Source of the DNA: Brenneria rubrifaciens
GTDB lineage: Bacteria; Pseudomonadota; Gammaproteobacteria; Enterobacterales; Enterobacteriaceae
Assembly (NCBI RefSeq): GCF_005484945.1
Contig: NZ_CP034035.1
Location: 682,001-746,000, forward strand
Reading direction: 5' to 3'
Length of the DNA stretch: 64,000 bases
Part shown: positions 56,954 through 64,000 of the stretch, piece by piece
Numbering within the stretch: position 1 is the stretch's first letter
Layout: each line of letters begins with the position of its first letter
The notes under the pieces: generated by a model
What the model was told of the DNA's origin: nothing
The model's database searches: none
What the model saw: only the letters and a program-made list of their open reading frames with translations
Translations under genes and position numbers: made by a program

Positions 56954-57733
56954 ATGAATACTATAAAACTCCCGGAACAGATGCCCCCAAAGATCTCTCT
57001 GCAGCGAGTATTTATTACCGGGGTCAGTAATGGCATTGGTCTAGCTCTTGCTACTCTTTATTTATCTAAAGGTTGGACGGTGTATGGTACTGCTAGGCAT
57101 AAGCCCGTTGCATTATCCCAGTATGAAAAATTTATTTTTAAATCCTGTGATTTAATTAATACATCTAATATAGAGCAATTATTTGAGGATGAGTTTTCAT
57201 CTATTAAGACACTGGGCGTGTCAATTGTTCATCTGAATGCAGGGGTGTCAGCGAATGCACCTGCCCGTGCTGAGGATTATTCAGATACTGATATACTCCA
57301 GACGTTGACTATTAATGCGTTAGTGAATAAGACTATTCTGGATATCTTGCTGGCATTTGACATACGTCCGGATATAGTCGTTGCATCATCTTCGATGGCT
57401 GCTATCCGTTACCGCGCTGGAATGTTGCCATACAGCCTGTCTAAAGCAGCGCTAAATGCATTATGTGGGGTATACTCTCGGGAGAATACAGATATTTTCT
57501 TTGCTGTGCTTGGAATGTGTAATGTTCAAACTAATTTATCTCAGGCGATAGTATCAAATTCACGGATTTCAGAATTTCCTGAGCATATAAAATTAAAGGA
57601 GAGATTTTCCCAACCTGGTTATGTTGTCAGCCCCGAAGTGCGAGCGCAAGGAATTTACCAGCTGATTGTGGAGCAGCATTGTGCTGGCTTAATCAGTGGT
57701 CAGTTTTTTGAAATGCGGAAATTGTCTTATTAG
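56954..57733 (+). CDS. Short-chain dehydrogenase/reductase, divergent
   Basis: 259 residues. It has the nucleotide motif ITGVSNGIGLAL, LNAGV, and the catalytic Ser (VASSSMAAI) with Tyr-Lys in LPYSLSKAAL. The C-terminal part lacks the usual VDGG ending of FabG. It starts 8 bp after the first SDR and is clearly a different enzyme, so two reduction or oxidation steps are likely. Confidence 0.85.
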   Translation: MNTIKLPEQMPPKISLQRVFITGVSNGIGLALATLYLSKGWTVYGTARHKPVALSQYEKFIFKSCDLINTSNIEQLFEDEFSSIKTLGVSIVHLNAGVSANAPARAEDYSDTDILQTLTINALVNKTILDILLAFDIRPDIVVASSSMAAIRYRAGMLPYSLSKAALNALCGVYSRENTDIFFAVLGMCNVQTNLSQAIVSNSRISEFPEHIKLKERFSQPGYVVSPEVRAQGIYQLIVEQHCAGLISGQFFEMRKLSY

Positions 57734-57791
57734 ATATGATATTTATAACTATGAATAAAAATAGTTAATTTAACAAATGTTGAGGGTAAAT

Positions 57792-58103
57792 ATGGGATAT
57801 CAATTGAGAGATGTTTTAACTAGTGCCATTTGTCGGCAAGAGCCCTTTATGGATCAACCATTAGATTGGTCTGAAGGAGATGATACAGAACTTTACTCTT
57901 CAGCTGGACAATTAGATTCATTAAGTTTAATTACGATTATTGCTGATATTGAACGGCAGTTATTTGAAACCCTGGGGATTAAAATAAAACTAGCGAGTGA
58001 GCAAGATCTTTCTTTTCAGGAGTCACCCTTTAAAACCTTTGGTTCTATGCTGTCATTTATTAACCTTAAAGTAGATTCTGCTCAACAATCTATTGTTTGT
58101 TAA
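57792..58103 (+). CDS. Second acyl carrier protein
   Basis: 103 residues from 57792 (GAGGG before it; an ATG five codons earlier lacks a ribosome site). The prosthetic-group serine is Ser43 in GQLDSLSLITI, a good ACP motif, with acidic helices around it and an extra N-terminal stretch. Two ACPs in one small cluster suggest two tethered building blocks, which fits a KAS III or AfsA-type joining step. Confidence 0.75.
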   Translation: MGYQLRDVLTSAICRQEPFMDQPLDWSEGDDTELYSSAGQLDSLSLITIIADIERQLFETLGIKIKLASEQDLSFQESPFKTFGSMLSFINLKVDSAQQSIVC

Positions 58104-58110
58104 AGCGGTC

Positions 58111-58142
58111 AGGCCCGGTGCATCGGGCCTAGTTCCATTTTT
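58111..58142 (+). terminator. Terminator/attenuator between ACP and PPTase genes
   Basis: AGGCCCG-GTGCAT-CGGGCCT forms a 7-bp GC stem followed by AGTTCCATTTTTT. It lies 8 bp after the ACP stop and 20-odd bp before the PPTase gene, so downstream genes may be expressed at a lower level. Confidence 0.6.
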
Positions 58143-58164
58143 TACATACAAGAATGAGAGATGT

Positions 58165-58830
58165 ATGCGTTGGCGCGATATTAATCACCTTAAAGATCAA
58201 TATAATAATGATATAACTGTTTTTTTCGGAAATTACGAAGATTTTACTATTCAGGATATAGAACTTCTTTCTGAAGAAGAAAAAGTAAAGGCAGGTACTT
58301 TTTTAAGCAGTAAGGGGCGTAACCGCTATCAGGCGGGGCGGGCATTTCTACGTAGGACCCTTGGGCATATGCTAAACTCAGGCCCATATAAAGGTATGTT
58401 GGAAAGGGATGTATTTGGTAAACCTTATGTTGCTAATGATAAAATAAATATTCATTTTAACATTTCACATACGGGTAATGTCATTGCTATTGCTTTCTCA
58501 TTCATCAAACCAGTTGGGATTGATATTGAATCAAAGGGACGCCCTATCCCCCAAGATTTTACTGACTATATCTTTACCAATGATGAAGTCGATGAAATAA
58601 TCAAGCAAGATGATTGGGAATACTGTTTTTTACGTGCATGGACGAAAAAAGAAGCCGTATTGAAATGCATCGGCTGCGGATTTATAGGCGATGCAAAAAA
58701 AATAAAAGTTCCATTGAAAGATGAAAGTTCTTTAGCATACAAACAGTTCAGTAATGAAGATGGTTTTCAAATCTGGCATTTGTTACCCATCGAGTATGAA
58801 CATAATGTCATTGGTGTGATTGCAGTGTAG
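58165..58830 (+). CDS. 4'-phosphopantetheinyl transferase, Sfp family
   Basis: 221 residues from 58165 (GAGAG upstream; the frame is open for 24 codons before it). The two Sfp signatures are VGIDIESKGR (Asp120, Glu122, magnesium ligands) and WTKKEAVLKCIG (Lys162-Lys167). NISHTGNVIAIAFS is the CoA-binding His segment. It would convert the two ACPs of the cluster from apo to holo form. Confidence 0.92.
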   Translation: MRWRDINHLKDQYNNDITVFFGNYEDFTIQDIELLSEEEKVKAGTFLSSKGRNRYQAGRAFLRRTLGHMLNSGPYKGMLERDVFGKPYVANDKINIHFNISHTGNVIAIAFSFIKPVGIDIESKGRPIPQDFTDYIFTNDEVDEIIKQDDWEYCFLRAWTKKEAVLKCIGCGFIGDAKKIKVPLKDESSLAYKQFSNEDGFQIWHLLPIEYEHNVIGVIAV

Positions 58831-58868
58831 GTTGTGTTTCTTCGTTGCAAATAACTAAAGGAATATAA

Positions 58869-59540
58869 ATGAATATTGGAATTATTGGCGCTGGTGCTAT
58901 GGCGCAGGCTATTGCTCTTAATGCTGTTCGTTCGGGGCACAGTGTTATGCTTAGTAACACTCGTGGTGCAGGATCTCTTTCTTATATTGCTAGAGACTTG
59001 GAATGTCAGGCCGGTACTCCCAGCGAAGCCGCAATATTTGGTGATATTGTAATAGTCGCTGTGCCATTATATGCTGCTCCTTACTTACCTAAAGAGTATT
59101 TAAAAGATAAAGTGGTCATAGATCCACTCAATTATTTCCCCCACCGGGATGGAAATATTGCTGATCTCAAAAACGGTGTGCTGACTACTAGCGAACTGTT
59201 AGCGAGGTACTTACCTGAGGCAATTATTGTTAAGGCATTCAACTCTATCACGGTTGAGGATTTACGGTGTGATGCACGGCCTGAAGGGGCCCAGGATCGT
59301 CGTGCTATCCCTCTAGCTGGTGATAATGCAGCGGCGAAGCTGAAAGTCGCTGAGTTCATTCATGGACTAGGTTTCGATACGGTTGATGCAGGTCTATTAA
59401 AGGATAGCTGGCGTTTCGAACGATACCGCCCTGTCTACTGTGTGGCGTTAAAAAAAGAAACCCTTGAAAAAAACCTGTTTGCCACCACACGTGATACGTG
59501 GGTGTCGGATGGGTACTGGATTTTAAATCGCGGAGTATAG
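58869..59540 (+). CDS. NAD(P)-binding F420-dependent-oxidoreductase-like protein
   Basis: 223 residues. Rossmann motif GIIGAGAMAQAIA (4-16), then VMLSNTRG, DIVIVAVP and VIDPLNYF, the pattern of the NADPH:F420 oxidoreductase-like family (COG2085). Enterobacteria lack F420, so an NAD(P)H-dependent reduction is expected. AAAGGAAT precedes the start, 38 bp after the PPTase. Last gene of the biosynthetic block. Confidence 0.85.
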   Translation: MNIGIIGAGAMAQAIALNAVRSGHSVMLSNTRGAGSLSYIARDLECQAGTPSEAAIFGDIVIVAVPLYAAPYLPKEYLKDKVVIDPLNYFPHRDGNIADLKNGVLTTSELLARYLPEAIIVKAFNSITVEDLRCDARPEGAQDRRAIPLAGDNAAAKLKVAEFIHGLGFDTVDAGLLKDSWRFERYRPVYCVALKKETLEKNLFATTRDTWVSDGYWILNRGV

Positions 59541-59726
59541 CCAAAGCCAACAAATTATGTAGTAAGTTGTGCGCACGGCTCTGAGGAGAGGGTGTGCAGA
59601 AATGTGGCTCTCTTATCCGACTAAATGCTTTTTCTCAGAAGTGAGCGTCCACGCGATCACCGGCTTGATAATAAAGCGGCTCATGTTCACTGTTTTAACA
59701 TTAACAGGATTTGGAGGTGTCCTGAA

Positions 59727-60043
59727 TTACCGATCCACTACACCCATCGCGAGTGGCTGCTCCCTATCTTCAGTTTTGTCCGCGAGCGTATGCGGATACT
59801 GGTTGAACGCGCCATAGCGCTAGGCGCCGAACGCGAAAGCTACCTGTTTGATGTGGCAAGATTTCGAATCCATCAGGCGAAGTCGGCCCCGAACCTGCTA
59901 TACAGCCGGTTCGTTCTTCGCCAGACTGACAAAGGCGTGTGGTTTTAGGTGAGTCCTCATCGATTCAGGCATACCTTGGCGACAGAAATGATGATGTCGC
60001 CTGATCGCAATCTGGCGCTGGTTAAAGGGTTGCCGGGGCATTG
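59727..60043 (+). pseudogene. Remnant of a tyrosine recombinase
   Basis: The frame reads THREWLLPIFSFVRERMR, FVLRQTDKGVWF, a TAG stop (59946-59948), then SPHRFRHTLATEMMMSPDRN and GLPGH, the catalytic HxxRH and GH boxes of a phage-type integrase. The IS3 element at 60044 removes the end with the nucleophilic tyrosine. The rest of 59541-59726 shows no gene. Confidence 0.7.
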
Positions 60044-60060
60044 TGTAGTCCCTCCGGTTT

Positions 60061-60901
60061 TTAGTACCACCGCCAATGAGGATCTCCGGCCAGTTTTTGC
60101 CTCGCATAGATAACGGGTGGCATATCACCCAGTGAGCTATGCGGACGTTCTTCGTTATATTCTGCGCGCCAGTCTTCTGTTAGCACGCGGACTTCTGACA
60201 GTGTTCCGAACAGATACATATCGAGTATTTCTGTTCGTAGCGTTTTGTTAAATCGCTCAATCAATCCGTTCTGCATCGGCCTGCCTGGCTGAATAAAATC
60301 GAGTATCACACCGTGCAATTCTGCCCACTCGGCTAGAGCAGCGGCAGTGAGTTCTGGCCCATTATCACTGCGTATTAAAGCCGGATAGCCTCTTTCAGCA
60401 CTTAACCGCTCCAAGATGCGTACAACGCGATGAGCCGGTATATTCAAATCAACCTCGATTGCCAGCGCTTCCCGATTAAAATCATCGACTACGTTAAATA
60501 ACCTGAATCGCCGCCCGTCGATCAAGGCATCACTCATAAAATCAACTGACCAACAGTGGTTCATTTTATGCGGAATAACCAACGGCTGTGGATACCTGTT
60601 AGGTAAGCGTTTTTTCCCTTTACGCCGAAGGTTCAGTTTTAACAATCGATAGATCCGGCAAACCCGTTTTGCATTCCACAGTAATCCTGCTTGGCGTAAC
60701 TTATTGAACATAAGTCAAAAACCATAGGCCGGATACTGATGCGCCAATTTTTGCAGTGCCTCGACCACGGGCAGATCCCGTGCCGTGTTCGGGCAAATAA
60801 TGCAACAGGCTTCGACTTATACCCATAATCCGGCACCCACGTCGTTCGCTGGCCTGATGTTCCGTCATGACGTAACGCACCAACTCACGCTTTTCGGGCA
60901 C
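60061..60901 (-). pseudogene. IS3-family transposase OrfB, frameshifted and interrupted
   Basis: The first part (MPEKRELVRYVMTEHQASER) is out of frame with the second by one extra T near 60800, and a TGA stop lies just before MFNKLRQAGLL at 60711, where a Trp is expected. The DDE core is readable after that (CWSVDFMSDAL, IRSDNGPE, GLIERFNKTLRTE). The element is therefore unlikely to move without help. Confidence 0.85.
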
Positions 60902-61169
60902 AGTTAAAGTTTTTTTGAAACAACATCCTTAAGAATTCATGATCTAAGCTCAAGGAGGCATACATTTGCTTTAATCGGCGGTTTTCCTCTTCCAGCTCTT
61001 TCATTCGTTTGATATCAGAGGACTCCATGCCGCCGTATTTAGATTTCCAGTTGTAATAGCTGGCTTCCGACACACCGTTTTCGCGGCACACATCCTTCAC
61101 ATGCCGACCCCCTTCAACTTCTTTTAGAACCCGCAGGATCTGAGTTTCAGTGGAACGCGCTTTCTTCAT
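60885..61169 (-). CDS. IS3-family transposase OrfA
   Basis: 94 residues with an HTH (HVKDVCRENGVSEASYYNW, about 23-41) and a leucine-zipper-like coiled coil (MKELEEENRRLKQMYASL). A run of seven A residues (minus strand; 60910-60916) near its end is the usual -1 frameshift site that joins OrfA to OrfB. Confidence 0.92.
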   Translation of the reverse strand: MKKARSTETQILRVLKEVEGGRHVKDVCRENGVSEASYYNWKSKYGGMESSDIKRMKELEEENRRLKQMYASLSLDHEFLRMLFQKNFNCARKA

Positions 61170-61228
61170 GATGAGCCTCCGCTGGTTGTATTTTAACCAG
61201 AGAACTCTATTAAGCAGTAAGACTAAAT

Positions 61229-61987
61229 TCAGGGGGGACTACAATCCCAGCGGGCAAGCCGTAGCTCGCTGGAACGCAGAAAGACATGCAGATTAAGCTC
61301 CAGCGCCAGACGGGTCAGCACCCGGCCTTTGTAGTTATCCATCTGCTCCAGCAGCTCAGGCAGGCGTTTCAGCGGCAGGGCGGGGTGATGTTGGGTCACG
61401 ACCGGGGTCACGACGCCATCCAAATCGTAAGCCGGATTATATTTAATCACGCCCTGCTGGACGGCATGACGCATGATTTTGGTCAGATGCTGGCGTACCC
61501 GTCCGGCGACGTCATGCACGCCTTTGTCGTCAATGGCCTTAACCAACTGTGCCAGATGGTGGGTTTCAACCTGCGCGATATCCATCGCGCCAATGGCGGG
61601 GAAAACGTAGCGTTTCAGGCAGGTAAGAATTTTATCGGCGTGCGCGTCCGACCAGAGTTTCAGGCTACTGGTGTGCCACGCCTGAGCGATATACTGAAAG
61701 GTGCGGGATTCCTCAACGGCGGGGTTGTTCGATTTACGAAGCTGAGAAGGGCTGATGCCGGACGCCAACAGCTTACGCGCTGCATCGCGCTTTTCACGGG
61801 CTTCCGCCAGCGTAGTTTGCGGGTAGGGGCCAAAGGCCAGACGGTTTTCTTTACCGCCGAGGCGATAGCGGAAATACCATAGCTTAGCGCCGCTGGTGGA
61901 TACCGTCAGGTATAGGCCTTGCGAGTCAGTGAGCTTGTAAGATTTTGCGAGAGGTTTCGCGGATCGGACTTTGCTGTCAGTTAACAT
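61229..61987 (-). pseudogene. P4-type tyrosine integrase of the tRNA-Phe island, truncated by IS3
   Basis: 252 codons remain of about 400. The N-terminal DUF4102 part (MLTDSKVRSAKPLAKSYKLT, then YLTVSTSGAKLWYFRY) and the SAM-like core-binding domain are present. The frame ends in RSSELRLARW and then five IS-derived codons. The catalytic Arg-His-Arg-Tyr residues after the first arginine region are lost, so the enzyme is inactive. It lies next to the tRNA-Phe att site, its normal place. The start at 61987 is the family start; the frame is open further upstream. Confidence 0.88.
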
Positions 61988-62009
61988 GTGAGGGTCACTC
62001 CCGTTCATC

Positions 62010-62168
62010 GAACTGAACGACCCGCAATCTGACCCCAAATTTTCCGGATACGAAGGGATAAATCAAAACGCATCGGGAAAGATTTTTACGCCAACTTATT
62101 GAATTACATACACATAGGGATTTATAAGGAGGCATAAAAAAGGAAAGGTGGTGCCCGGACTCGGAATC
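62010..62168. repeat. Right boundary repeat of the tRNA-Phe island (att-like)
   Basis: Partner of 37803-37958 in direct orientation. Its last 20 bases are the 3' end of tRNA-Phe. The repeat starts just upstream of the integrase start codon. Confidence 0.85.
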
Positions 62169-62224
62169 GAACCAAGGACACGAGGATTTTCAATCCTCTG
62201 CTCTACCGACTGAGCTATCCGGGC
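62149..62224 (-). tRNA. tRNA-Phe (anticodon GAA)
   Basis: The minus strand starts GCCCGGATAGCTCAGTCGG, has the anticodon arm with GAA (AGGATTGAAAATCCT), T-loop GGTTCGATTCC, and acceptor end CCGGGC-ACCA with CCA encoded. It is 76 bases. Its neighbour speC matches the pheV locus of E. coli. It is the integration site of the island to its left. Confidence 0.98.
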
Positions 62225-62234
62225 AACGGGGCGC

Positions 62235-62263
62235 ATTAAACCGTATTGGTTGTGTGCCGTCAA
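62235..62263 (-). promoter_or_regulatory. Promoter of tRNA-Phe
   Basis: On the minus strand TTGACG (62258-62263), a 17-base spacer and TTTAAT (62235-62240), followed by GCGCC, a GC-rich discriminator typical of stringently controlled stable RNA genes. Confidence 0.8.
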
Positions 62264-62525
62264 CGGCTTTCTGTCATAAACCCGCGTGCTTGCTCTATTT
62301 TCAGGCAGAAGTGGTGCGCTTGAGCCGTTTTGCCTCTCCTTTCCGCTTATCAGCATGGCTATCATTTGACTCGCGCCGCGGTTTTGCCCTGAGTCACATT
62401 TTGCTATAAAAAGGCGGCCTGACGTTTCTTGAATTTGATGAAAAATAATGCCAATATTGCGCGGTTTTTAACTTTACAGCTCACCTGAACTCCCTGTTCA
62501 CCTGTGGTTAAAGAGGACTGCTGAT

Positions 62526-62654
62526 ATGTCGGATTCATTGTTCATGGTGCAAAACTACTGCGCCGGATCTTTGATGATGTCATGGCTTTTTTCACGTTTT
62601 AGCCTCGTTGTGCGTGCATTTTCCCGTCAATTATCCCTTGCCGCCATGCGGTGA
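62526..62654 (+). CDS. Candidate small protein upstream of speC
   Basis: 42 codons, MSDSLFMVQNYCAGSLMMSW at the start and a TGA at 62652-62654, with AGAGGA eight bases before the ATG. The composition is hydrophobic with two arginine clusters. I recognise no firm family; a leader peptide or a YqgB-like small protein is possible. The remaining parts of the 660-bp gap (62225-62525 and 62655-62885) hold the tRNA promoter and, presumably, the speC promoter. Confidence 0.4.
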   Translation: MSDSLFMVQNYCAGSLMMSWLFSRFSLVVRAFSRQLSLAAMR

Positions 62655-62885
62655 GGCGTTCGTACGCTCGCTGTTAGGCATGAGTAAAAATAGAGTCTTC
62701 CTCTGATTTTACTGATGTCTATCGGATGGTGCTGGCGCCAGTTTCTCCATTCTTAGCCTACAGTCATGATTGTGGGAGTCATAGGCTTGTCGATATTGAT
62801 TGATATTGTAATTTGTCGGGATAGTTATCCCTGCGTTGTGCTTCCGGGCACGTTCACTCATCCTTAACCGCTTGGATTTGGTTAA

Positions 62886-64000
62886 ATGAAACAGTTAAAA
62901 ATTGCGGCTAATGGGGCGGTTGCCGGCCGTTTAATCACGACACGCGAAATTGTTGCGCTGAGTCAGACTGACTTTACTGATGTGGCGGTAGTGGTGGTTT
63001 CGGTCGAGGAAGCCCGTAGCGGGATTCTGTCGATACTTCATCATACCGGCTTTGCCATTCCTGCATTTGTTGTCAGGGTTAATGACTCGGATTTACTGTC
63101 TGAAATGTTGCCGACGGGCAGCGAGTGGTTACTGTTGGATGATGCCGGTGAACATGCGGATGTGCTGGAGCGTACTGCGCAAGGCTATCAGGATGCATTG
63201 CTGCCGCCGTTTTTCGATACGCTGATCAAATATGTCGAGATGGAGAATACAACGTTCGCTTGCCCGGGTCATCAGGGCGGCCAGTTTTTCCGCAAGCATC
63301 CCGCAGGGCGGCAGTTTTTTGATTTTTATGGCGAAAATATTTTTCGTTCGGATATCTGCAATGCCGACGTCAAACTGGGCGATTTGCTGATCCATGAAGG
63401 GGCCGCAAAAAAGGCGCAGAAGTTTGCCGCGCGCGTATTTAACGCCGATAAAACCTACTTTGTGCTGAATGGCACTTCGGCGGCCAATAAGGTGGTGACA
63501 AACGCGCTGCTGACCCGCGGCGATCTGGTGTTATTCGATCGCAACAACCACAAATCCAACCATCACGGCGCGCTGATTCAGGCTGGCGCCACGCCTGTCT
63601 ACCTTGAGACGGTACGTAATCCTTTCGGCTTTATCGGCGGGATTGATGCGCGCTGTTTCAATGAGGCGTATTTGCGCAATCTGGTGCGTGAAGTCGCGCC
63701 GGAGCGGGCCGACGAACAACGCCCATTCCGTTTGGCCGTGATTCAGCTCGGCACCTATGACGGCACGGTTTACAATGCGCGTCAGGTGGTGGACAGCATC
63801 GGGCATCTGTGTGATTACATCCTGTTTGATTCCGCGTGGGTGGGGTATGAACAGTTTATTCCCATGATGGAGCAGTGCTCGCCGCTGCTGCTGGATCTGA
63901 ATGAAAACGATCCGGGGATCTTTGTTACTCAGTCGGTGCATAAACAGCAGGCGGGATTTTCCCAGACTTCGCAGGTGCATAAAAAAGATACGCACATCAA
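62886..64000 (+). CDS. speC: Ornithine decarboxylase, constitutive type (N-terminal part; runs off the window)
   Basis: Decarboxylates ornithine to putrescine with PLP. The first 371 codons are present (about 711 expected). The N-terminal wing domain starts MKQLKIAANGAVAGRL; then FTDVAVVVVS and ARSGIL resemble SpeC rather than SpeF. The PLP domain shows FACPGHQGG, FVLNGTSAANKVV, FDRNNHKSNHHG and the Schiff-base lysine in TQSVHKQQAGFS near residue 350. The adjacency to tRNA-Phe is the E. coli pheV-speC neighbourhood (yqgA is absent here). Confidence 0.97.
   Translation, partial: MKQLKIAANGAVAGRLITTREIVALSQTDFTDVAVVVVSVEEARSGILSILHHTGFAIPAFVVRVNDSDLLSEMLPTGSEWLLLDDAGEHADVLERTAQGYQDALLPPFFDTLIKYVEMENTTFACPGHQGGQFFRKHPAGRQFFDFYGENIFRSDICNADVKLGDLLIHEGAAKKAQKFAARVFNADKTYFVLNGTSAANKVVTNALLTRGDLVLFDRNNHKSNHHGALIQAGATPVYLETVRNPFGFIGGIDARCFNEAYLRNLVREVAPERADEQRPFRLAVIQLGTYDGTVYNARQVVDSIGHLCDYILFDSAWVGYEQFIPMMEQCSPLLLDLNENDPGIFVTQSVHKQQAGFSQTSQVHKKDTHI

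Larger units (their letters stand above)
60044..61243 (-). mobile_element. IS3-family (IS407-like) insertion sequence
   Basis: 1200 bp bounded by TGTAGTCCCTCC and GGGGGGACTACA (inverted repeats with one mismatch in 12). It encodes OrfA and a broken OrfB on the minus strand. The flanks are GCATTG on the left and ATCCCAG on the right, with no target duplication. Both flanks are different interrupted tyrosine recombinase genes. Confidence 0.9.

Noticed and set aside
50629..59540. Similarity of the cluster to the Dickeya vfm signalling locus
   Set aside because: Vfm as I know it carries different genes (two-component system, AraC regulator, NRPS-type enzymes) and I recall no AfsA-type protein there.
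1..64000. CRISPR arrays and rRNA genes
   Set aside because: No regularly spaced repeat series and no rRNA sequence seen; the only strong short repeats are those listed.

Overview
The window looks like a chromosomal segment of a plant-associated soft-rot or canker enterobacterium (Pectobacteriaceae; Brenneria is my best guess, not proven). The core genes read like Enterobacterales orthologues: ptsI-ptsH-cysK-cysZ-zipA, ubiK/ribB with an FMN riboswitch, class I fumarase, ada-alkB, and tRNA-Phe next to speC. Two genes look like type III secretion effectors and sit behind hrp-box-like promoters, which points to a plant pathogen.

Layout. 1-11.2 kb is core housekeeping: PTS, cysteine synthesis, cell division, riboflavin and ubiquinone functions, fumarase, and an alkylation-repair group (alkA-like, ada, alkB) with an Ada box. 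11.2-16.7 kb holds an NrfC/NrfD-like quinol-oxidising pair without a terminal reductase, an MFS exporter, an NCS1 permease and a LuxR-type regulator. 17.5-29.5 kb is a LysR-headed catabolic cluster: an oxocamphor-hydrolase-like crotonase, a beta-keto-acid cleavage enzyme, a CoA-transferase pair, two thiolases, an MFS importer, a periplasmic FMN/FAD reductase and an OprB-type porin. Together these could cut a beta-diketone to a keto acid, swap it to acetoacetate plus an acyl-CoA, and finish at acetyl-CoA. 29.5-37.8 kb carries a yjfB-like gene behind a near-consensus sigma-28 promoter, a 2000-residue AvrE/DspE/HopR1-type effector and a HopH1/NleD-type zinc protease effector.

37.8-62.2 kb is a genomic island at tRNA-Phe. 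It is bracketed by about 155-bp imperfect direct repeats, each ending in the 3' end of the tRNA. It carries acetoin dehydrogenase genes acoABCD with an AcoK/MalT-like activator, IS3 and IS110 debris, a LysR/MFS pair, and a compact AT-rich biosynthetic cluster (50.6-59.5 kb): ACP, KAS III, glutamine-dependent asparagine-synthetase-like enzyme, AfsA-type hotdog protein, old yellow enzyme, two short-chain dehydrogenases, a second ACP, an Sfp-type phosphopantetheinyl transferase and an NAD(P)-binding reductase. I do not recognise this combination as a named pathway; a butenolide/butyrolactone-like signal or antibiotic is a reasonable hypothesis, and it is the most interesting object in the window. 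The island integrase is cut by an IS3 element, so the island is probably fixed.

62.2-64 kb returns to the core: tRNA-Phe with its promoter, a candidate 42-codon small gene and the first part of speC.
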